Assembly (NCBI GenBank): GCA_002794775.1 | Contig: NBAY01000047.1 | Span: 280,185-344,184, forward strand | Source: Porodaedalea pini | Taxonomy: Eukaryota; Basidiomycota; Agaricomycetes; Hymenochaetales; Hymenochaetaceae | Length of the DNA stretch: 64,000 bases | Direction of reading: 5' to 3' | Part shown: positions 11,042-20,918 of the stretch, in pieces | How positions within the stretch are numbered: the first letter of the stretch is position 1 | How the letters are laid out: every line of letters starts with the position of its first letter | The notes under the pieces: model-generated | Told to the model about the DNA's origin: nothing | Seen by the model: only the letters and a program-made list of their open reading frames with translations | The model's database searches: none | Position numbers and translations under genes: made by a program

Positions 11042-11043
11042 TA

Positions 11044-11523
11044 AGTAGTCACCAAGATGGTCTGAAAGTTCAGCCATTAGTAAACCATGATTAATGGGCA
11101 AAATTGTTACTTATAGAACCCTCATATCATTATCAGAACCGTAGCAACATATCTCTCAAAGCTCAATGTGAGTGCTGAGTCAATCTTTGCTGCTAACTCC
11201 GATAAGAGAAAGATGCAGTGCAGTCCGATCAGCACACTGTAAATTACCTTCATCAGTTCTGTGTTGACTGTGCGCAGTGCACGTCAAATGTGTGAGTGAG
11301 TGAACCTAACAAAAATGCTTGGTGCTCACCAATCCACCAATCACGTCTACCGGTACATGTCTTTACAAACAAATTGACATAGTCACGACCATACTTAAGC
11401 AGCTAACCAAGAGCCAGGCCCGTTCGAAGTGTTTTTGGATCTCGATCGCTCCATGTTTAAATTGGTTAACAAACAATATATTATACACGAATATCAATAG
11501 AGATTGATGAACAACAGCAATAT
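11044..11523. other. gene-free spacer between two elements
   Basis: About 480 nt between composite element 1 and the MITE. A short frame at 11319-11507 has no recognisable content. I see no repeat or gene here. Confidence 0.5.
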
Positions 11524-12376
11524 TACAGCCTTTTTCATAAGTCCTGCGACACGTGCATGTCACATGAAGTGAGCCGCATCAGAGCCAAAGTGTCAAAAAA
11601 TTAGAATGAATGCCTATTTTCTCTGTGAATTCTGCACAGTACCTGCTCATTAAGTACTCAAAAAAAAGGCATGGTTCTCAGGAGCAGAAATATGTAAAAT
11701 AGGGAGCAATAAATTGACTGTATAGGTGGGTGGAGATCAAACAAGTGCAGCTGGTCTGTTCTCTCACCCATTTCCACTGAGATTCAAAAATTATGGCTCC
11801 CCTACATCTACCTATAAAATTCTTTCCCATGTCTGTAAATTAAGTATATGACTATATCAACATCTCCTGAAAGTTTGAAGCCAATCCATTCAGTATTCAT
11901 GGTGCAGCAGCAAGATTTGTGTTCCACTTCAAGCTCTTTCCACCCTCCTTTTCTCACAACAGGTCTTGCAGAGTAGAACACAAATCTTGCTGCTGCATCA
12001 TGAATACTGAATGGATTGGCTTCAAACTTTCAGGAGATGTTGGTATAGTCATATACTTAATTTAAAGACACAGGAAAGAATTTTATAGATAGATGTAGGG
12101 GAGCCATAATTTTTGAATCTCAGTGGAAATGGGTGAGAGAACAGACCAGCTGCACTTGTTTGATCTCCACCCACCTACACAGTCAATGTATTGGTCCCTA
12201 TTTTACATATTTCTGCTCCTGAGAACCATGCCTTTTTTTTGAGTACTTAATGAGCAGGTACTGCACAGAATTCACAGAGAAAATAGGCATTCATTCTAAT
12301 TTTTTGATACTTTGGCTCTGATGCGGCTCACTTCACGTGACATGCACGTGTCGCAGGACTTATGAAAAAGGCTGTA
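11524..12376. mobile_element. palindromic MITE derived from the composite element arms
   Basis: A nearly perfect palindrome (11526-12374) flanked by TA at 11524-11525 and 12375-12376. Each half matches the outer 450 nt or so of the composite element arms: same terminus CAGCC-TTTTTCATAAGTCCTG, the same TTAAGTACTCAAAA and the same GGGGAGCCATAATTTTTG blocks. The loop near 11920-11977 contains the TTCTCACAACAGGTC segment of the arm. No coding capacity. It is best read as an internal-deletion derivative that keeps both inverted ends and lost transposases and cargo. Confidence 0.85.
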
Positions 12377-12758
12377 ATTTGTGTTAGGTATTCATTGCGT
12401 GCTCGTCTCACCAAAACCTACATGAGCGACCTTAATTTATATTTAAAAAAAAAAGGAAACTCCAGATGAGCTCTGTAGATATTTAGAGTCGGAAACATAT
12501 TTCAATAGCAGAAGAAGAGTTTGAAAGATATGACCGTTGACCAATGATGGTGCCAGCCAGTGCACATAGGCCTTCAGGTAGCCCTGCGCAACTGGAATAT
12601 GTCTATGCACTCTGGTTGAACCTTCTGAGCACCTGACTATCGTGCGCAGTAATTTTTTTTCAAGACTGCCTGTCTTTCTTTCTTTCTCAAAATGAATACT
12701 GTGCCGCTACATCTATTTGTTGAAAACGAGCATGAGGAATCATGAAACTGATGACATA
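12377..12758. other. gene-free spacer
   Basis: AT-rich sequence with no frame or repeat that I can support. It lies between the MITE and the pogo element. Confidence 0.5.
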
Positions 12759-15700
12759 TACCGTCATGGACTGGTCCTTGAAACAGCACTTTTTATTTTT
12801 ATTTTTACACCATTTCTTCACCAATTTTTTCAAAACAAAAAAATTAAATTAAAGCTATGCTACTAAGGTCCATCTGTGTGAAATTTTGAGTGAAAAAGGT
12901 CAGGAATAAATGAGTTATGAATTGCATACATTTTGACTCCAAATCAGCATGTCACTGCTCCTTAAAACACAACTTTCCCACGCTCATCTTCACTCGGAAT
13001 TTGAGCTATTTCCCTCATTTCCACTGACATTTTCAATGTCAATTTCTTCCAAATCATCCTCAGCATCTTTTTGAAGCTTTGGCCTGGGAATGGGTGGTTC
13101 AAGGAGGCCTCTTTTAGGCTTATTCCACCTCACTTTTCTTTTTTCCTTCTTTGCTGCATCCCTTTCCTGCTCCCATTCTACAACTTTTGCCTTCCAGTCA
13201 CTAGTTAACTTTGCATTTCTGGCTTTCCTCTCTGCACTGAGCCTTTCCCATTCCCTAAGCTTCTCACTATAGTCCTTTTTCAGAGCCCTCCTTTTCTCCT
13301 TTTCTGCCTCTTCAGCAAGCTGGTGCTCAACATATTCATTGACCCTTTGTGTAAAGTCATCTCCTGTGAGTAGCCTAGGTAGCCCATCTCCAAGAAGTTT
13401 TCCACTACCCTTTGGGAGCTTCTGAAGCTGCTCTTTTGCAAAGAGCTGCTTTCTCAGCCTCTCACAGTAAATATTTTGAAGCACTAAACTTGCTTGTAAC
13501 CCTACTATTACCCTATGCTGTTTAGCCTCTCTTTTGATATATTCTTCCAGCTCATTCTGAAGCTGCTCTTCCAGCTCACTTCCTGGTATAGAGCTCAGAA
13601 GATCTGCTGGAATTTTCTTTAGAGAGGGAATGCTAGAAAAATGAAAGGGAGGTTCAGATGAGGATTTAACAGGTGACTGAGATACTAGATATCTAGCAGA
13701 TGTCTGAGATAACCCTTGAACTGTATTATTAGATTCTGATAATAGTACAGGGTCAATAGGAATACTTTCAGCATCTCTCTCATTTGTTGTCTCCTGTTCA
13801 CCCTCCCTTTCATTTAATGAGAGATTTTGAGCCTGTGTGATAAGTTTGACAATTGCCTTTACTGGTGATGGCTGAGGTAAAGGAAGGCCAGATCCTGTAT
13901 GTGAAGACTCTATACTTGGCTTTAGATATCTAGGATTAATAGCCTTTGGATTAAATGGCCAAATACCAGTTGCAGAAAAGGTTTTCTTTATATTCTCAGA
14001 GGTAAAGACTTTAATATGAGCAGGAGTGTAAACACTTAAAAAATTAGATTTACAGACAGCCTGCCCTGTCTCTGCTTCAAATGTAAGCATTTCCTCTGAG
14101 AATGTAGTCTTCAGAATGCCAAAAATAACAACATCCAAGCCCTGATAAATATGTGTGGCATGGGATGGATAGCAGAGTATATGTATATTGTTCTCTCTGC
14201 AGAATAGGAGAAAAGGTAGTGTTAAATGTGACTGGTGACCATCAACTATTAGGATTCTAGGACGTCCATGAGCTTTCTGCTTTGTAAGCTCATGAAAGTT
14301 CTTAATCCATTCAATACCAATTTCTCCTTCAATATAGCCCTTTTTTGAATATCCTATTCTGTTAAAGTTTGTCAGTTATAAGTGACTCAAGATATAAAAT
14401 AATATACATGCGCTGAATTCAAAGGATTATTCTGCTTCCATGATATTTGATAAGCAGCCCCAGAGAATATAACTAGAGGAGGAAGAGATGTGCCATCAGC
14501 ACATATCACTGGAAGTACAGTGATATTTCCTCTGTTTCCACTCTGTTTCTGCTTTTGGGACTTCTTATCTGACCTTCCAATCACTGTGCTTCTTTTTCCT
14601 ATACCAGGTTGAAACCCTATTTCATCTGCTGCATATATGCAGTCAGGTTCAGCATTAGTTTCTGTTAGAGTCTCATCTAATAGCTTGAACCAGGCTTCAT
14701 TTGTGGCTGGATTGACAGCATTGGCTCTCTTTCTGTCAACAGATGATGAAAGAAATGTTTTAAGATGGCTTGAATGCTTTTCAAGTTGTCTGTCAGTCCA
14801 ATTCTTGCCTAATCCAGAGAAATCATCTCCAAGCCGACTTCTGAGTATATGCTCTGCTGCCTCTTTGAAAGTTTTGTGTGTAAGAGGTATAGAGTGCTCA
14901 GAAAGCTCTTCAGCCATTTTAATAAGTTTTTCAACCTCCTCTGGTTGAAGCCATCCTTTTTCCTCATTAAACTGGCTGAGAGATTTCCCTCCAGCAGCAT
15001 AACACAGAAGTGTGTTATGATTAAGGGGTATGAGCTTTCCTGTTTTATTATCATACTCCTTTGACACTTCTTGACATATAGTCCTGGCTCCCTTTCTAAT
15101 GCTTTCTGGCTTTTGAAGCTCAGAGAGATACACCTTAACAGCTTCAGCCATTAAGTGATCTTTCTCTTCTCTAGCCAGTTGTGCCTTTTTAGTCTGGGAT
15201 TTAGCATGGCCAGGCATAGCTGATAATAAGCAAGTAGTGAGATAATACTTTAGTAGAGGTTTAGATAGGAGGATGAGTTTAGAGATGAGATTTCTTGATG
15301 CTCTGCAGGAGGGGGCAGAGGTCCTTATATACTTTTTTTTATAGAATATTCTAGAATCTGTATTATTAATTTTATATGTAAAGTATTCTAGAATAGTCTA
15401 GTATTTACTACTGTCAATAAGTATTATACATATTATTTTATTAGCATGAGCTATGTAGTAGAAGTGAGCAAGCTCAAGATGAGCTGAGCTGCATGAGACA
15501 TGCATGAGACACGACGCGGAAGGGGGTGTGACATAAGTGTGACGCTTCAAAAAAGCGCTACACAACTTTCCTGAATTTCTACACAACTCAAATTTTATCC
15601 ATCTGACTTGAAATTTTGTAGAAATGTTCAATATATTGCTTAAAAAATATTAGTATTTTTTGTTTTAGCTAAAATGCTTGTTTTATGAATGAATAGAGCC

Positions 15701-15922
15701 GACAAAATTTTGAACCACTCAATTCTAGTACCTTCTCACACCCATTTTACCCATAACTTTCTCAATTTCAAACCATTTTTCATGGTTCTTTTTCTAGATA
15801 GCATAATTACATGAGTAGAATTTTTCAATGTGTTAATTTGAGCTGAGGAATGTGTTGTTGAGCCAAATTAAATGGGGTGTTTCAAGGAGTGGGGGTGTTT
15901 CAAGGACCGGTCCATGACGGTA
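12759..15922. mobile_element. pogo-family DNA transposon with TIRs and TA duplication
   Basis: The left end at 12761 reads CCGTCATGGACTGGTCCTTG and the right end (reverse complement from 15920) reads CCGTCATGGACCGGTCCTTG. Both continue GAAACA, a TIR of about 25 nt with one mismatch. TA flanks both sides (12759-12760 and 15921-15922). Inside the right end the TIR tail is repeated (TCCTTGAAACACCCC, near 15881 and 15895), a plausible transposase binding array. Length 3160 nt with one transposase gene on the minus strand. The element seems structurally complete. Confidence 0.88.
12990..15217 (-). CDS. pogo-type transposase (HTH/CENP-B-like plus DDE domain)
   Basis: The N-terminal exon (14387-15217) starts MPGHAKSQTKKAQLAREEKD and has the helix-turn-helix plus CENP-B-like region (about residues 20-150), then the first acidic residue in YAADEIGFQPGIGKRS. 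After a junction near 14359-14407, the sequence GYSKKGYIEGEIGIEWIKNF leads to the second Asp in ILIVDGHQSH and the third acidic residue in IYQGLDVVIF. The C-terminal part (from 14138) has GIWPFNPKAINPRYLKP and a long Lys/Glu-rich coiled tail. The junction can be read as a 49-nt GT-AG intron, but the simplest splice leaves the frame off by one, so either a different splice site or a one-base lesion is present. Everything else is open. Confidence 0.85.
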
Positions 15923-16312
15923 ATCAGCGGAGGAATAAGCTGGCCGCGCGCGCGTCGGGCGTGACGAATCAAGGCACAAATTCCCACAAGCTGTATTTAG
16001 CGGGACCAGATTGCCGCTCTATGTCTTCCATCCTCCCCTCATCGTTGTCGCGCCCGTCCAACTTGCTTTCTGCCTCCGTCCCCCATCTAACTGTCGCTCT
16101 TTTTGCGCTCAATCACAGGCGCACTGCCGTTCGTTCTGAACCTGCATAAAAAGTAAGCCCTCTTCTTCTGTTTCATTTACTTACAACAGCTGCATCTTGC
16201 TGACCGTCTCTCTGACCCGCTTTTTCTCTCCAATTTTTCTTATACTTTTCTTCTAGACCTATTTTTGCACCTATATACCTCCGCCGTAATCTCCAGCACA
16301 ACCCACAGCACA

Positions 16313-17268
16313 ATGTTCAAGGCGATTCTCTTTGCTGCGTTCATCCCAGCGCTCGCCGTCTTAGCGCAGGTCACCCCATCGGAGCCGGCTCCTGGCAACG
16401 TTTACAACGAGGGCTCGACCTGCAATATTGAATGGGCTGCGGATACCACGGGTCAATGGACGACGTTGAACATCGAGCTGATGACCGGCAGTAACGCGGC
16501 CATGGTCCATCTTACGAGTATGTGCCTGATCGTATGCTGAGTAGACATTCTTGCTGATTGGCGCCCACCCGCCCTGTCTTCTCCCCAATGTGTAGCCGTT
16601 GCGACTCTCGACGGCACAAAGGACACAACATTCAGCTACACCTGCCCTTCAGTAAGGCCATTCTTCATTATTTACTTAGAGAGGTGGCTGACCGGTTTTC
16701 TTCCTGTCCTGTTCAGGTTTCTCCGAATTCAGCGATTTACTTCTACCAGTTCTCCACGCCCGCCGCGCCAACGAACCTGACCTGGACGGGCCGCTTCGCT
16801 ATCGCGGACACGAACGGCAAGACGGTCGACCCGACCGATGAGGCGAATGGCATCAAGTTTGGCACCGGCGCGCTCGCGGACTCGGGCTCAGCCTCCCCCG
16901 CGCCATCGTACCTCAACGGCGCAGTCGTCTCTACCACTGCAAGCGGCGCCTCTGGCTCGGGAGCTGGCTCGAGCACCGGTTCGGGGGCAGCGTCGACGAC
17001 CGTCCAGACCGTCATTTCCGCTTCGGCAACTGGAGCCCTTACCGCAACGGGCTCGCTCACCACGAGCGTGAAGAGCTTGGCGACGGGTTCGGCTGCGGTG
17101 AACCAGGCGTCTGGTTCTGGTTCCAGCTCCAGCTCCAGCTCGGCGGCGTCCTCGTCTACATCGTCCACGAGCGGTGCCTCCGCGCTTGTCCTCGAATTCA
17201 AAGCGCGCGGCCTGCAGGTACTCGCCGGTCTCGCCGGTACCGCTTTCGTTTTCGCGACGATATTCTGA
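16313..17268 (+). CDS. Kre9/Knh1-like GPI-anchored Ser-rich wall protein
   Basis: Exons 16313-16517, 16596-16651 and 16717-17268 join in frame across two GT-AG introns. The protein starts MFKAILFAAFIPALAVLAQV, a signal peptide, and the next ~95 residues resemble the Kre9/Knh1 N-terminal immunoglobulin-like domain: PSEPAPGNVYNEGSTCNIEW, WTTLNIELMTGSN and FYQFSTPAAPTNLTWTGRFA. A Ser/Ala/Gly/Thr-rich linker of about 100 residues follows, and then a hydrophobic C-terminus (VLAGLAGTAFVFATIF) typical of a GPI-attachment signal. It should be secreted and tethered to membrane or wall; a role in beta-1,6-glucan architecture is known for Kre9 but is only inferred here. The upstream 300 nt is pyrimidine-rich, as in many fungal promoters. 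The large antisense frame is a composition shadow. Confidence 0.85.
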
Positions 17269-17906
17269 GCTCTGAGTTCTAAGCCTAAAAGCTCGCTCTC
17301 CTCATTCTCTTCCCCTCCCTCCCACTTCGATCTATACATACGCTATCCTATTTCTTCCCCCACTTGATGCGACACACGTTCCTCCTTTCGCCTCCCGCCT
17401 GCAATACCATGTTCTTCATCCACATCGTATCACTGCATCACGACCCCGTCACGCCCCGTCCACCTGGCCGTCCACCTGCCTTGATCTGATATTTACTGGG
17501 TTTTGCGCAAGTGTCTTTGTTCGCTTTGTTCTCGCTGGGTCTTTTTTGTTTTGTTTTGTCTTGTTATTAGTGTATTTGGGGTTTAAGTGGATGTGTTATT
17601 GCAATTTTCTTTTATGCTGTTTGACTCAGACACGTGAAGCTTGCGGTTGCTGGTGGTGTGTGCGCATTCCAAGACGGGACAGGTTGTGTCACTGTTATGC
17701 CAGCAGAATGTCAAGCGTAAGGTATTCACATCGTATATACGTTTGAGTTTTTACAACGTCTTTGGATTATTTACAGGATCCATTGGGCAGCGCACCCTGA
17801 ACAGATAGTAGGGACCACCGAAAGGTAGGATTTGAAACGCTGAATAAAACGTCACTGCCCTCCATTATTGCTCACCTCCCGCCAAGATATTAGCAGCATG
17901 TATGTA
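17269..17906. other. intergenic region between convergent genes
   Basis: Probably the 3' regions of the Kre9-like gene and of the opposite-strand zinc-binding gene. Pyrimidine-rich and T-rich runs near 17530-17560. No gene seen. Confidence 0.5.
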
Positions 17907-19393
17907 CTAGGCCTCGTAGAAGAACTCCGTCACGCCAATCTTCCTCATTCTCCCTCTTGGGACGCCATAATGCTCTAGCAAGTCATCTGCCATCCGTTTC
18001 TGATTCACAATTACGCCGTCGTTTTCGGTTCGCGGTTCGGTGTCACGGACTCGGACGCTGCCTTGAGCTGCTGCATGCGAGGGACCAGGTTCGGGCTGTT
18101 CTTCCCCTGCGGTCGCGTTAATGTTTGAGAGCGAGCGGACAGAACGTGAGGCTTCGGACTTCTTGCCGTCAGGCTGAGGAGGTAACGCCGTCGACGTTAT
18201 GGGCTGCAGTGGTGCTGCATGGCCTATAACTTGCTGCGGCTCTGGGATTACTTCGTCTAGCTTCTGGAAAGTCGGAAGCGATGGCCCGGGGATGATAGGA
18301 TTGTCCTTGGCCGGAGCGATTTGGCGCTCGCTGACGGACACATATGAGACTGTGTACAGTTCTTTCAGATTAGATGATGCTATGTATACTTCGGAACACT
18401 CACGTTCACCTCCTGCACGTTTTCGCAATTGGTCTCTTTCCGCGGCTCGTTCCTCGTCTTCAGCCTCGGAATTGACTGCCATATCTTCGTCTTGTGCTGT
18501 AGACGGTGATGCCGGGACTGTCTCTGGGTCTACTTTCGAAACAGCCTGGAACTGCTCCTGGTTCAGAAGATTGTATAGCCTTAGTGAAGTGGGAAGCTCA
18601 CTTTTGCTTGCTTGCTGTATTAACTTGAGGTTTTTCTGGACGTGCATTTTCATTCCCTGTATCGACAACCGACGAACTTTGATGTCTTGCGCTATGTCTG
18701 CCTATGCTTCCGAAGCAGGAGCGTTCTGCGGCTCGTCTGCGGGGAAAAAAAAGGAGAGACATGATTACAATGTTACACGGTAGTATAGACCAAAGAGTCA
18801 ATTCACCATTGCTTCGCTTAGACGCGCTAGCGTTCTGCTGTTCTTCCAGAACTCGGTTACCGTACCTCTCGACCCGAAATCAATGTTCATTCGATTTCTC
18901 GTGCTTCATCCACTCCCTTGGTCTCCTGAGACGCTAAGCTTATCCATATGTTGCAAGGTCCACAGAACACTTTATGGGCTTCGACTTTTGTCACAACCGG
19001 TAACGACTCGAGCTGCGCCTTGCGCTATTTCTCCTTGGCGGTCAGCACAACTATGCCCCAGGAGTCCAATACCCGCCTAATGCTATCTTCCTCCTGATCC
19101 TTTTCGACCCTCAGAAACCGTCTGTGGGAAGAGAGAATGAGTCTTAAAATAGCTTCTATGTAACCAAATAGATCCAGCCTACTGCGATTTCTTGCAGAGG
19201 AACTTATGCGAGAATAATTTCTCAAGCGTTTCTTGAGTGTATCGCCCTTTGGGATCCGGCATTTGCAGATCTCGCATATTCTTACGCCTTTGAGATGTTC
19301 AGGTTCATAAGACTCATTGTCGTCGAAGTTCGAGGGCTCTTCCGCGTCTTCATTCGGATCCACATCCGGAAGCGCAATCGTCCAAGGCTCCAC
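17907..19393 (-). CDS. putative zinc-binding protein with disordered C-terminus
   Basis: Exons read on the minus strand: MEPWTIALPDVDPNEDAEEP, then a Cys pair in VRICEICKCRIPKG; after an intron, FLRVEKDQEEDSIRR; after a 48-nt intron (about 19026-19073), KAQLESLPVVTKVEAHKVFC, with Cys-x2-Cys in FCGPCNIWISL, and His residues in WMKHEKSNEH. The Cys2 plus Trp plus His spacing looks like a zinc ribbon or C2H2-like finger. Downstream exons are Glu/Pro-rich and disordered, ending RMRKIGVTEFFYEA at 17907. The frame changes between ISLAS and WMKHEK and an in-frame TGA follows NEH, so there is an unmodelled intron, an indel or decay. Function unknown; the start at 19393 is tentative. Confidence 0.45.
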
Positions 19394-20918
19394 ATGAGCT
19401 TTGCCCTTTATGACGCGAGTTACTGACGGTGCAATAAAGGTATACTTTCTGCATTCATTTTGATTCAGAATATTTGTTGAATGGGATAGAGAAATACTTA
19501 CACTTTTATAATTTCGTCCGGAGTCCTCAGGAGGGCTGTTTTAGCTGCAGTGGGAAATTCGGACATGCTACAAGGCTGGATTCAGAACTATCAGAGGAAA
19601 GCATAAAGCATCTGGTACGACATACGCGCCGCTTCCCTAGTGAGAGTGGTCAAAAGGAAGCTGAAAAGTCGTCCTGGAGTCTGTGGCGCATCCAAAGATA
19701 GCGACAGGTCTGTAGATATACCCTGAGTGCAGCTATTGAGACGAGTTCGTCGTCATCACGATGCCGCATCGATTCCTGTCTCCAAAAGAGCGGATGCATA
19801 AACGCCCGTCCGTATTCAAGTCTTCCTTGCAATTGAGTTGAAGGGCCGGTGTTTGAAAGAGAGCCTGCGATCTTCAGATTCTTCTCCCGCTGGTAGCGGT
19901 GTTCCATATTCGGAAGGAGGTCCACCTATACTATTACTAAGCGGGTGTCTCTTGTGTTTAATATATTCTCTTAAGCTTCCATTTCTTTCCCCTGGAGACT
20001 AGTACTCACGTCCCCGACCCATGAAACTTTGAGAGTGTACATGTGTCGCGCCTCAAACTCAACAGCTTATTTTATTTTATTTTACTAAGTAGCTCTATGA
20101 AATTCGCAGCACCGTGAAGTCTCACATACAATACTACTTCACTCTCTCCAAGTCCCTCGACAATTGACTGAGTCTAATCCATCACAAGCCATGCGAACGT
20201 CGTCTTCAGATTCAAGCCGATCCACTTTATTGCCTCTACTAATGAAAAGTATGGAAAGCGCTCTAAGAAGACGGCCGAGCACACGGACCAATATAACGAA
20301 TGGGTCAGCTTTCTGCGATGTGTTCTTCAGACGCTGGTCTGCTGTCTCAGCCGGAACTTTCGTCTCTGCGAATGGCATGGGCGATGCTCGTCCTGACAAG
20401 CCCTTGCTGTATAGTCTGCCGACAGCTCCTAGATGCCAGACCTAGAAGAAACATGCGCCAGCCGGGTTCTCTGAACATCGTTCATCCTGACAAGTACGTT
20501 GGCTAGCCAAGCTTGAGAGAGTGAGACGTGACTCAAATCCAGCTCTTCATGAATACAGAGCTCCCCTCACCCCAATAATGCCAGAGAATTAGCAGAACGA
20601 CTCATGGCGAGAAGCGCAGGAGGGCTTGGACGACAAACAAGATTCAGACAGCCCTTCACAATAAATATAAGACTTCTTCACGCAAATGGGTTAAACAACA
20701 CGTTGCGAGTATTTACGCAGTTGTGTTCATAGAGATGATGATAGTGATAGTGATACATGATTTCTGTACATATACATACTTCGCCCGCCCTCATGAGAAT
20801 CGTAACTTTCGTAACTTCGCTATTAGCCCAAGGTTAACTCCGAATCGTCGGAACACCTTGGTCAATTCACCCCAGATGAAAAGAAAGAAAGAAATCACCA
20901 GTGCGAGCTTGAGTGCGC
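19394..20918. other. no supported gene; two minus-strand frames of unknown status
   Basis: Minus-strand frames at 19650-19925 (with ALRVYLQTCRYLWMRHR) and 20139-20399 could be upstream exons of the neighbouring minus-strand gene, but I found no convincing splice path. The rest is the 3' flank of the GH5 gene. Confidence 0.35.

Larger units (their letters stand above)
729..11043. mobile_element. composite element 1: inverted Tc1/IS630-type arms around a divergent cargo gene pair
   Basis: A 10.3 kb unit (731-11041) lies between TA dinucleotides at 729-730 and 11042-11043, the usual Tc1/mariner target duplication. Its two ends are near-perfect inverted repeats of about 2 kb. Each arm begins with CAGCCATTTTCATAAGTCCT and holds a complete but nonsense-bearing transposase gene pointing inward. 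Between the arms are a minus-strand gene (A, 4577-6909) and a plus-strand gene (B, 7287-9048) that diverge from a common promoter region, plus a poorly understood segment at 3.0-4.5 kb. The same plan recurs at 45669-54193 with a homologous B gene. That the whole unit moves as one element is inferred from the terminal TA duplication and the second copy. Confidence 0.75.

Noticed and set aside
729..11043. Reading the composite unit as a Starship, Helitron or Maverick
   Set aside because: No tyrosine-recombinase captain, no Rep/helicase, no protein-primed polymerase or capsid genes; TA duplication and DDE transposases point to Tc1/mariner-type ends.
16743..17339. Long minus-strand frame rich in Ala, Glu and Pro opposite the Kre9-like gene
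   Set aside because: It is the complement of a Ser/Ala/Gly-rich GC-rich coding exon with clear domain, introns and GPI tail; a composition shadow.
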